Source of the DNA: Pseudomonadota bacterium
GTDB taxonomy: Bacteria; Pseudomonadota; Alphaproteobacteria; Caulobacterales; Aquidulcibacteraceae
Assembly: GCA_023461135.1 (NCBI GenBank)
Contig: JAEWNX010000450.1
Span: forward strand, 1-7,278
Direction: 5' to 3'
DNA length: 7,278 nt
The position numbers and the translations under genes were made by a program. Positions 1-5,404 of the stretch are shown here, in pieces. The notes below the pieces were generated by a model. The model worked only from the letters and a program-made list of their open reading frames with translations, ran no database searches and was not told where the DNA came from. The stretch's first letter is position 1, and each line of letters starts with the position of its first letter.

Positions 1-288
1 AAGGCAGGGAAGATCGGTGCGGCGGCGGCCATCGCGCGTCTTGAAGGCTGGCGCGCTGCGGATGGGCGCGACGCGATCTGCAAGGAATTCCGCTTCAAGG
101 ATTTCAACGCCGCTTTCGGCTTCATGAGCCGCGTCGCGCTCTACGCGGAGAAGGCGGACCACCATCCGGAATGGCTCAACGTCTACAACCGCGTCGAGGT
201 GACGCTCGCGACGCACGATGCAGGCGGCGTCACCGACAAGGACGTCGCGCTGGCTCAATTCATGGACGAGGCGGCGTCCAAAGAATAG
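1..288 (+). CDS. phhB: Pterin-4a-carbinolamine dehydratase, 5'-truncated by window edge
   Basis: This is the C-terminal 95 residues of a 4a-hydroxytetrahydrobiopterin dehydratase (PCD/DCoH family). The cytosolic enzyme dehydrates the carbinolamine left by aromatic amino acid hydroxylases so that the pterin cofactor can be recycled. The reading frame is open from base 1 and ends at TAG 286-288. The family signature is clear: [11 protein letters not shown] (residues 32-42 of the visible part), [10 protein letters not shown] (49-58) and [11 protein letters not shown] (71-81). The three active-site histidines are visible as H54, H55 and H72, with the conserved Asp at D81. Their spacing equals that of rat DCoH His61/His62/His79/Asp88. 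Family members are about 95-110 aa, so only a few N-terminal residues should be missing. No phenylalanine hydroxylase gene lies in the window, so the hydroxylase it serves must be elsewhere. Family assignment is secure; the biological partner is not shown. Confidence 0.93.
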   Translation, partial: KAGKIGAAAAIARLEGWRAADGRDAICKEFRFKDFNAAFGFMSRVALYAEKADHHPEWLNVYNRVEVTLATHDAGGVTDKDVALAQFMDEAASKE

Positions 289-406
289 CGCGCACTGACG
301 CCAGTGGCGGCGATCGCGGTGAAGCCAGCAGCGAACCTGACGCGCACCAAGCTTGCACTTTGAGACCACGCGCCACACAGTCTCCGGACGGGAACGGGAG
401 GCGCCA
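289..406. other. Intergenic spacer between phhB and the SDR gene
   Basis: This 118-bp spacer contains no supported gene. Just after the phhB stop there is a 5-bp inverted repeat (CACTG 293-297, loop of four, CAGTG 302-306) without a T-tract, too weak to call a terminator. A TTG at 353 is in frame with the SDR gene, but no ribosome binding site precedes it and the 18 residues it would add do not belong to the SDR fold. A promoter for the SDR gene may lie here, but I see no convincing -35/-10 pair. Confidence 0.4.
396..401 (+). promoter_or_regulatory. Ribosome binding site fixing the SDR start at 407
   Basis: GGGAGG lies five bases before ATG 407. It supports this ATG over the in-frame TTG at 353 and places the first beta strand of the Rossmann fold (KKVFVTGAAQGLG) near residue 8, as is normal for SDRs. 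Confidence 0.75.
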
Positions 407-1186
407 ATGACCGGCCGCGTCGCAGGCAAGAAGGTGTTCGTGACGGGTGCAGCGCAGGGCCTGGGCGCCGCCATCGCGCGCGCTGTCGCGGCCGAAGGCG
501 GCAAAGTGGCGTTGGCCGACATCAATTTCGTCGGCGTCGAGAAGCTCGCGAGCGAACTCAACGCAGCGCAGGGTTCGGGCACAGCGTTCGCATTCGAACT
601 CGACGTGACGGACGAAGGCCAGTGGATCGCGGCGCTCGAAGCGGCGAACCGGGCGATGGGCGGCGTCTCCGGACTCGTCAACAACGCGGGCATCGCCGGC
701 GGCAAAGGCGGCGTCGAGGAAATGGAGCTCGCGCAATTCCGCCGCGTGATGAGTGTGAACGTCGATTCTGTGTTCCTGGGCGCCAAGCACGCGATCAAGC
801 ACCTGGCTCAAAACCAGCCGGCTTCGATCGTGAATATCTCCTCGATCGCCGGCCTGATCGCCAGCCACAACACGCCTGCGTACAACGCCTCGAAAGCGGC
901 GGTGTGGCTGTTGTCCAAGAATATCGCCCTGCACTGCGCGAAGAAGAAGATCGACGTGCGCTCGAACTCGATCCATCCGACCTTCATCGACACACCGATC
1001 CTCGACCCTCTCCGCGGCGTGTTCGGCAAGGAGGAAGCCGAGGCGAAGCTGGCGCGGCAAGTCCCGCTGGGCCGCATCGGCGAGCCAAGAGACGTGGCGA
1101 TGGCCGCGCTCTATCTCCTGTCGGACGAAAGCCGCTTCGTGACAGGCGCGGAAATCAAGGTCGACGGCGGCATCTCTGCGATGTGA
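407..1186 (+). CDS. Classical short-chain dehydrogenase/reductase (SDR), probably NAD-dependent
   Basis: The product is 259 aa, the usual length of a classical SDR, and should be a soluble cytosolic oxidoreductase acting on a hydroxyl/keto pair. Visible motifs in order: cofactor loop TGAAQGLG (13-20); acidic D38 at the end of beta strand 2, which usually favours NAD(H) over NADP(H); D66-V67; NNAG (92-95); N118; catalytic S146, Y159 and K163 (Ser-Tyr spacing of 13, Y-x3-K); and the C-terminal VTGAEIKVDGG (245-255). The overall look resembles cyclohexanol dehydrogenase and 3-alpha/20-beta-hydroxysteroid dehydrogenase-type SDRs. Substrate cannot be read from the motifs, so no gene symbol is given. 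It is separated by 118 bp from phhB and by 27 bp from the following lipoprotein gene, with which it may be cotranscribed. Family is certain, substrate unknown. Confidence 0.93.
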   Translation: MTGRVAGKKVFVTGAAQGLGAAIARAVAAEGGKVALADINFVGVEKLASELNAAQGSGTAFAFELDVTDEGQWIAALEAANRAMGGVSGLVNNAGIAGGKGGVEEMELAQFRRVMSVNVDSVFLGAKHAIKHLAQNQPASIVNISSIAGLIASHNTPAYNASKAAVWLLSKNIALHCAKKKIDVRSNSIHPTFIDTPILDPLRGVFGKEEAEAKLARQVPLGRIGEPRDVAMAALYLLSDESRFVTGAEIKVDGGISAM

Positions 1187-1213
1187 CTTGCCGGGCGGCG
1201 GGCTTCGTCCAAC

Positions 1214-1777
1214 ATGAACGTCATGATTGCACCATTGCGTTTTTTAACCGCTGCCTGCGTTCTGGCCCTCGCCGCCTGCGGCGATCAACAGCCCGCGGCG
1301 CCTGCGGCTCCGCTCCCCGCCGACCCGTCGGCCCAGGTCCGCGTCGTGCTGCCGGTGTCGCGCATGAGCCCGGATTGGATCGAAGTCGCGCGGCAGCGCG
1401 ATTGCCCTCATGTCGGCGAAGTTTCCAAAGAACGCTGCCCCTATGGCAGCGTCCACTACAACCGGCAAACGATCACCCGCAGCGTCGACGGCAGCGTCGC
1501 AAACATCTGGACGCAGACGACGCACGGCGCGCCACAATTGTTTCAGGCGGAGAGCGAAACGTCGGAGCTGAACATCCGCTACACGCGCACGCGGATGCTT
1601 TATCGCCTGAAGTGCAACGAAGGCACGTTCGCGATCATCGAGCGTCAGATTATGGGCGACAACGATACGGTCGTGCATCGCGAGCAGCCGCCGGAGATTT
1701 ACCGTCAACCGGTGCGCTGGAGCCCTGTGGCCATCTTTATGCCGATCGCCTGCCAGGGCGGGACGCTTCAGCCCTGA
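1214..1777 (+). CDS. Small lipoprotein, resembles surface-adhesin E-type domain; function unknown
   Basis: The predicted 187-aa protein starts with a lipoprotein signal: hydrophobic stretch 7-20 and lipobox LAAC (19-22), so C22 would be acylated. An Ala/Pro-rich linker (28-40) follows. The mature domain (about 42-187) has four cysteines at 64, 75, 134 and 180, enough for two disulfides in the periplasm or at the outer membrane. The layout is a YNRQTITR segment, then VANIWTQ, a central RLKCNEGTF, a W169-S170-P171 near the end and a final Cys. It resembles Adhesin_E-like (PF16747) domains by eye; this is a pattern impression, not a search result. ATG 1214 is used, but ATG 1223 is also possible since both leave a complete lipobox and neither has a clear Shine-Dalgarno. 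It lies 27 bp after the SDR gene, and its 3' end overlaps the opposing gene by 10 bp. Confidence 0.8.
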   Translation: MNVMIAPLRFLTAACVLALAACGDQQPAAPAAPLPADPSAQVRVVLPVSRMSPDWIEVARQRDCPHVGEVSKERCPYGSVHYNRQTITRSVDGSVANIWTQTTHGAPQLFQAESETSELNIRYTRTRMLYRLKCNEGTFAIIERQIMGDNDTVVHREQPPEIYRQPVRWSPVAIFMPIACQGGTLQP

Positions 1778-2214
1778 TGGCGCTGGTAGATGATGTTGAC
1801 CAGCAGCACGCGTGCGCCTTGAGCGCCCAGCACCCTATCGACTGATTGTTGCAAAAGACGCGTAAGTGTCGCCGGATCGGGCGCAGTGCGGTCGCGGTAG
1901 TACGTCGACGAGTAGGTCGCCAGCGCAGTGCGCAGCGCATCGCGGATGCGCGGGCCGTTGAGTTGCGCGCGCCGGCGCAGCGCCCCGTCCGGAATATCGA
2001 GGCCCATGTCGACAACGATGGTGCCCAGCGAGGCGTGGCGTTGCAGCACGCCGGCGGACAGCGTTGGCATGGGCAGGAACGATTCGGCGCTGGTGAGACG
2101 CTCCTGGCGGCTCGCGGGCGCCTGCTCGGGCGCGGCCGTGTTGGCGCCTCCCGCGGCGAAGGCGGGCGCACTGGAGACGGCCAACATAAGCAGAGCAATG
2201 GCGGCGCTACGCAT
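1768..2214 (-). CDS. Small exported protein, FliL-like architecture; function unknown
   Basis: The predicted 148-aa protein has a cleavable Sec signal peptide: hydrophobic core at 5-17 and an AFA|A cleavage site after residue 20. The mature part is a low-complexity Ala/Pro stretch (21-37) followed by a compact domain. The order FLPMPTLSAGVL (46-57), a beta-like stretch GTIVVDMGLDI (64-74), a helix with GPRIRDALRTAL (87-98), then LTRLLQQSVDRVLG (117-130) and a final strand RVLLVNIIYQ (135-144) recalls the C-terminal domain of FliL, the stator-associated flagellar protein. Unlike FliL, it has a cleavable signal instead of a membrane anchor. No flagellar gene is nearby, so a motility role is speculative. 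It begins 49 bp after the bdhA stop on the same strand and may be cotranscribed with it. No strong ribosome binding site precedes ATG 2214; the start is chosen because it gives an intact signal peptide. Confidence 0.75.
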   Translation of the reverse strand: MRSAAIALLMLAVSSAPAFAAGGANTAAPEQAPASRQERLTSAESFLPMPTLSAGVLQRHASLGTIVVDMGLDIPDGALRRRAQLNGPRIRDALRTALATYSSTYYRDRTAPDPATLTRLLQQSVDRVLGAQGARVLLVNIIYQRHQG

Positions 2215-2240
2215 AGGCAGAAAATCCGCCCGACGCAGTG

Positions 2241-2268
2241 AATGAAGCGTTAGCGCAGCGGCTTCATT
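2241..2268. repeat. 8-bp perfect inverted repeat at the bdhA 3' end
   Basis: AATGAAGC (2241-2248) and GCTTCATT (2261-2268) are perfect reverse complements separated by 12 bases. In the minus-strand transcript the first arm contains the bdhA stop codon, and the hairpin sits between bdhA and the FliL-like gene. No U-tract follows, so it is not a typical intrinsic terminator. It could be a weak attenuator or mRNA-stabilising stem, or chance. Confidence 0.45.
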
Positions 2269-3046
2269 GCGCCGTCCAGCCGCCGTCTATGCTGAGGGCG
2301 GCGCCGTTGATCTGGTCGGCGGCGGGCGTGGTGAGGAAGAGCGCCAGGCCGGCCACATCCTCGACCTTGACGAACTGCTTGGTCGGCTGCGCGGCGAGCA
2401 GGACGTCGTTGACCACCTGTTCGCGCGTCATGTTGCGCGCCGCCATCGTGTCAGGAATCTGGTTTTCGACTAGCTGCGTATGCACGTAGCCGGGCGAGAT
2501 CGCGTTGCAGCGCACGTTGAACTGGGCGCCTTCCAGCGCCACCGTCTTGGTCAAGCCCAACACGCCATGCTTGGCGGCAACGTAGGCGCCCTTGAACGGC
2601 GAGGCGACATGCGCGTGCGCTGAGGCGATGTTGATGATGCGGCCGTACTTGCGCGCCTTCATCGGGCGCATCGCCGCGCGGATGGTATGGAAGACGGCAG
2701 AGAGGTTGAGCGCGATGATCGCGTTCCATTTCTCGACCGGGAAATCCTCCACGGGCGAGACGAACTGGATGCCGGCGTTATTGACAAGGACGTCAAGGCG
2801 GCCGAACGCGCCGATCGCGCTGTCCACAAGCCCCGCCGCGGCGTCTGCGCTCATCAGGTCGGCGCCGTCGAACCGCACTTTGACGCCAGCCTCACGCTCG
2901 AGGCCGGCGCGCTGGCGCTCGATTTCGGCAGCATCGCCAAACCCGTTCAGCGTCACGTCCATGCCGGCCCTGGCGAAGGCCGTCGCCACCGCAAGGCCGA
3001 TTCCGCTGGTCGATCCCGTAACCAGCGCCGCTTTGCGTTCGCTCAT
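2264..3046 (-). CDS. bdhA: D-3-hydroxybutyrate dehydrogenase (SDR family)
   Basis: This 260-aa cytosolic SDR oxidises D-3-hydroxybutyrate to acetoacetate with NAD+, a step in use of polyhydroxybutyrate or ketone bodies. Visible motifs: TGSTSGIG (10-17), LNGFGDAAEIE (33-43), which is highly typical of bacterial 3-HB dehydrogenases, GADL (61-64), NNAGIQ (89-94), N114, catalytic S142, Y155 and K159, and the C-terminal DGGWTA (254-259). Residues known to hold substrate in the Pseudomonas fragi enzyme are present at the same numbers: Q94, S142, H144, K152, Q196 and W257. The exception is position 187, which is Tyr instead of Trp. AAAGGG lies six bases before the ATG. The gene faces away from the DUF350 operon, and the exported FliL-like gene follows 49 bp downstream. 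No PHB synthase, depolymerase or acetoacetate-CoA transferase gene is in view. Identification is confident, based on recalled family sequences. Confidence 0.93.
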   Translation of the reverse strand: MSERKAALVTGSTSGIGLAVATAFARAGMDVTLNGFGDAAEIERQRAGLEREAGVKVRFDGADLMSADAAAGLVDSAIGAFGRLDVLVNNAGIQFVSPVEDFPVEKWNAIIALNLSAVFHTIRAAMRPMKARKYGRIINIASAHAHVASPFKGAYVAAKHGVLGLTKTVALEGAQFNVRCNAISPGYVHTQLVENQIPDTMAARNMTREQVVNDVLLAAQPTKQFVKVEDVAGLALFLTTPAADQINGAALSIDGGWTAQ

Positions 3047-3140
3047 ATGCTGCCCTTTCGCTGCTCAGCTTGCGCCCCAGCGCCGGAACCGCTAGCGCAG
3101 GCCAGTTCAACGCCGCGCCGCGGCTGCGGGGGTATCCGAC
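3047..3140. promoter_or_regulatory. Divergent intergenic region, bdhA / DUF350 operon
   Basis: This 94-bp spacer separates the divergent bdhA and DUF350 genes and so should hold the promoters of both. I see no convincing sigma-70 boxes or repeated operator. A G-run (3128-3132) eight bases before ATG 3141 can serve as the plus-strand ribosome binding site. The regulatory call rests on gene orientation only. Confidence 0.45.
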
Positions 3141-3587
3141 ATGGAGTTTGCGCCGTCCATCTCCTCGTTTGTCGCGGGGTTTCCCAATTTTCTCATTCAG
3201 CTCGGCGCGGCGCTTGGCCTCTTCATCGCGTCTCTCTTCATCTATGTGATCCTGACGCCGCATAAGGAACTGGCGCTGATCCGCGCCGGCAATCCGTCCG
3301 CGGCGCTGGCGTTCGGCGGCGTCGTTGTCGGCCTCGGCATTCCGCTCGGCGCCTGCCTCACCTATGCGCTTGGCCTGGTGGACGTCGTGATTTGGGGCGT
3401 TGTCACGCTCCTAATTCAGATCCTCGCCTTCCGCTTCACTGACATCTTCCTGCGTGGCCTGCCGCGGCGGATCGCCGAAGGCGACGTTGCCGCCGCCGTA
3501 TTTTTGATGAGCATCAAAATAGCATTGGCCGTCATCATTGCGGGGGCCATCGCCGATCCCAATATGGCGTTAATGCGCGTGGGATGA
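3141..3587 (+). CDS. DUF350 family integral membrane protein
   Basis: The product is a 148-aa inner-membrane protein with four predicted transmembrane segments at about residues 17-38, 56-77, 79-98 and 115-137. Two features mark it as DUF350 (also known as UPF0719): the stretch after the first helix, TPHKELALIRAGNPSAALAF (39-58), and the glycine-rich second helix with a proline (GVVVGLGIPLG, 60-70). The family is widespread and has no firmly established biochemical function. This protein is a single DUF350 unit. The next gene, a membrane-anchored serine protease, begins four bases after its stop, and pyrF overlaps that gene, so the three are very likely one transcript. ATG 3141 is chosen because a G-run sits eight bases upstream and the hydrophobic segment begins soon after. 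The tight link to a periplasm-facing protease hints at an envelope task, which is inference. Confidence 0.88.
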   Translation: MEFAPSISSFVAGFPNFLIQLGAALGLFIASLFIYVILTPHKELALIRAGNPSAALAFGGVVVGLGIPLGACLTYALGLVDVVIWGVVTLLIQILAFRFTDIFLRGLPRRIAEGDVAAAVFLMSIKIALAVIIAGAIADPNMALMRVG

Positions 3588-3591
3588 GAAC

Positions 3592-4437
3592 GTGATCCGC
3601 CTAATTCCGGATTGGCTACTGTACGTCATCGTCATCGCGGCGGTGGTGTTCGTACTGTTCCGGATCGATCAGCGCGCCGACGCGCCCGAAGCGTTGCCGG
3701 AGACGCCTGAGGCCGGCGCGTTCTTGCCGCCGCCTTCGATCTACGATCCTGAAGTGCTGGTGGAAGTCGGCCCGGTCTCGTCAGGCCTCGGCAGCGCTTT
3801 CGCTATTTCCGAAAACGGCTGGTGGCTCACCGCGCGGCACGTTGTGGATGCTTGCGACCGGGTCGGCTTGATTGTCTCGCGTGGCGCAGCGACGCCGGTG
3901 GAGGACGTGAAGGTCGCGCTCTTCGCCGACCTGGCGCTCCTTAAGACAGAGCGCGCGCCAGCCGCGCTGGCGATCGACACATCCGAACGGCGCTTCCAGG
4001 TGGGTCAGCGAGCCTATCATGTCGGCTTTCCGCAGGGCCGCCCAGGCGAAGCTTATTCGCGGTTGATTGGCAGGGAGACGCTCGTGGCGCGCGGACGCTA
4101 TGAGATCGAAGAGCCGGTGCTCGCATGGGCGGAGCTTGGCCGTACGTCAGGCATGCGCGGTTCGCTCGCCGGCATTAGCGGAGGTCCCGCGCTGGCCGCC
4201 AATGGCCAAGTCATTGGTGTCACGGTGGCGGAATCCTCGCGGCGGGGACGCATCTACACCGCGGCGCCCTCTTCCATCCTGCGGCTTTTGCGCGTCGAGC
4301 AGGTGGAAGCGGAGGGGCGCCCGGCGCCGCGCTTGTCCCCAGAAGAATACGGCCAGCAAGCCGACGATCTCAGGCGCAGCCTCGCCGTCGCGCAGGTGAT
4401 CTGCGTCGCGCCTGACGACGCCCCGTCGCAATCATGA
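3592..4437 (+). CDS. Membrane-anchored trypsin-like serine protease (S1/HtrA-like fold)
   Basis: This 281-aa protein has an N-terminal signal anchor (about residues 8-24) that should leave the rest in the periplasm. A Pro/Glu-rich linker (28-50) follows, then a trypsin-like domain (about 58-235). The catalytic triad is visible: H83 in LTARHVVD (79-86), D113 in ADLALLK (112-118) and S196 in GISGGPAL (194-201). The usual GNSGGP is GISGGP here; the oxyanion-forming glycine and the serine are kept, so an active enzyme is likely. C89 and C271 could form a disulfide tying the C-terminal tail to the domain. There is no PDZ domain, unlike DegP/DegS, so substrate selection must work differently. Translation starts at GTG 3592, four bases after the DUF350 stop; an ATG overlapping that stop hits a stop codon within three codons. 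Its own stop overlaps the pyrF start. Substrate unknown. Confidence 0.88.
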   Translation: MIRLIPDWLLYVIVIAAVVFVLFRIDQRADAPEALPETPEAGAFLPPPSIYDPEVLVEVGPVSSGLGSAFAISENGWWLTARHVVDACDRVGLIVSRGAATPVEDVKVALFADLALLKTERAPAALAIDTSERRFQVGQRAYHVGFPQGRPGEAYSRLIGRETLVARGRYEIEEPVLAWAELGRTSGMRGSLAGISGGPALAANGQVIGVTVAESSRRGRIYTAAPSSILRLLRVEQVEAEGRPAPRLSPEEYGQQADDLRRSLAVAQVICVAPDDAPSQS

Positions 4438-5327
4438 GCGCGGTCTTCGCGGACCGGCTCATCGAGAACGTACGACGCAAAGATACGCCGTTGTGCGTCG
4501 GCCTCGATCCTTTTCCCGAGAACATCCCCGCCCTGTTCGGCGACGCGCGAGAGGAAATCGCCGCGATTGAGCGTTTCTGCGAAGCCGTCGTCGGCGTCGC
4601 CGCCCAGCATGCCGGTGTGTTCAAGCCACAGCTCGGCCTGTTCGAGCCGTTTGGTCCGGAGGGCGTGCGGCTCGCGAAGGAAGCCGTCACCGAAGCACGC
4701 GCAACTGGAATGGTGGTGATCCTCGACGCCAAGCGCGGCGACATCGGCACGACGGCCGAAGGCTACGCGCGCGCGTGCCTCGGGCCAGCACCAGGCTTCG
4801 ACGCCGATTGCGTGACCGTGAACCCGTACCTCGGCAAGGACTCCCTCGCCCCCTTTATCGCGCTGGCGGAACGCGACCAGAAAGGCGTCGCCGTGCTCGT
4901 GCGCACGTCCAATCCTGGCGCACGCGATCTTCAGGACCTGCAAGTCCAAGGTGCTCCGCTGTGGCGGCGCACGGCGGATATGATCGCGCCGGAAACCGCA
5001 AGATTACGCGGCGCGAGCGGCTGGTCGGGGCTGATGGCCGTGGCGGGCGCGACCTATCCCGACGAAGCGCGAACGCTGCGCCGCATACTGCCGGACGCCC
5101 TGTTCCTGGTGCCGGGGTATGGCGCGCAAGGCGCGAGCGCCGCCGATGCGGTCGCGGGCTTCGTTACAAATGCGAAGGGGCGCGAAGGCGGCGTTGTGAA
5201 TTCCTCCCGCGGCGTGACGTATCCCCCCGCCGCTCAAGCCGCGAAGACAATGGAAGATTGGCGTGAGGCAGTCAGCGCCGCCATGGCTGCGGCCGCCGCC
5301 GAGTTGCGCGCCGCCTGCGCCGCCTGA
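4434..5327 (+). CDS. pyrF: Orotidine 5'-phosphate decarboxylase, type 2
   Basis: The enzyme catalyses the last step of de novo UMP synthesis, decarboxylating OMP in the cytosol. The 297-aa product has the longer architecture of type 2 bacterial OMP decarboxylases rather than the roughly 230-aa type 1. Motifs in order: CVGLDPFPENI (21-31) with substrate-binding D25; FKPQLGLFEPFG (63-74) with K64; the catalytic DAKRGDIGTTA (98-108) with D98, K100 and D103; VTVNPYLGKDSL (127-138); VLVRTSNPGA (154-163); VPGYGAQG (226-233); and NSSRG (256-260), with R259 as the likely phosphate ligand. The Ala-rich C-terminus (282-297) is low complexity. Its start codon overlaps the protease stop (ATGA, 4434-4437) and has no Shine-Dalgarno, so translation probably depends on coupling to the protease gene. 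No other pyrimidine gene is present. Product assignment is secure. Confidence 0.96.
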   Translation: MSAVFADRLIENVRRKDTPLCVGLDPFPENIPALFGDAREEIAAIERFCEAVVGVAAQHAGVFKPQLGLFEPFGPEGVRLAKEAVTEARATGMVVILDAKRGDIGTTAEGYARACLGPAPGFDADCVTVNPYLGKDSLAPFIALAERDQKGVAVLVRTSNPGARDLQDLQVQGAPLWRRTADMIAPETARLRGASGWSGLMAVAGATYPDEARTLRRILPDALFLVPGYGAQGASAADAVAGFVTNAKGREGGVVNSSRGVTYPPAAQAAKTMEDWREAVSAAMAAAAAELRAACAA

Positions 5328-5385
5328 CGCGCGACAAACGGGCCAAACACCGCTAACGAATCGTTTGGGACGCGCCGGTTTCGCC

Positions 5386-5398
5386 GGAGGTGAGGGAG
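5386..5398 (+). promoter_or_regulatory. Ribosome binding site fixing the DUF2167 gene start at 5405
   Basis: A purine-rich run holds two Shine-Dalgarno-like cores, GGAGG (5386-5390) and GGGAG (5394-5398). The second is six bases before ATG 5405. An in-frame GTG at 5390 lies inside the run and would put charged residues before the signal peptide, so ATG 5405 is preferred. Confidence 0.75.
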
Positions 5399-5404
5399 AT
5401 TTCG

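Noticed and set aside
293..306. Five-bp hairpin CACTG-ACGC-CAGTG after phhB as a terminator
   Set aside because: The stem does not extend beyond five pairs and no T-run follows.
353..406. N-terminal extension of the SDR from TTG 353
   Set aside because: There is no ribosome binding site before the TTG, whereas GGGAGG lies five bases before ATG 407, and the extension precedes the normal SDR start.
260..1060. A 266-codon minus-strand open frame opposite the SDR gene
   Set aside because: It is antisense to an SDR with complete motifs, and its own translation has no recognisable domain and the Arg/Ala/His-rich look of a shadow frame.
622..1845. A 407-codon plus-strand open frame crossing the SDR and lipoprotein genes
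   Set aside because: It is out of frame with two well-supported genes, its translation is Arg-rich and low complexity with no family motifs, and long shadow frames are expected in GC-rich DNA.
1737..2198. A 153-codon minus-strand frame overlapping the FliL-like gene
   Set aside because: It is a shifted frame of the FliL-like gene, Pro/Arg/Ser-rich, without a signal peptide or ordered domain, while the 1768-2214 frame has both.
4254..4949. A 231-codon minus-strand open frame opposite the protease and pyrF genes
   Set aside because: It runs antisense across two genes with intact catalytic motifs and shows no domain signature of its own.
5335..5368. Inverted CAAACG (5335-5340) / CGTTTG (5362-5367) downstream of pyrF as a terminator
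   Set aside because: The stem is only six base pairs, is AT/GC-mixed with a 21-base loop and has no T-tract; a competing CCAAAC/GTTTGG pairing shares the same arm. Chance is more likely.
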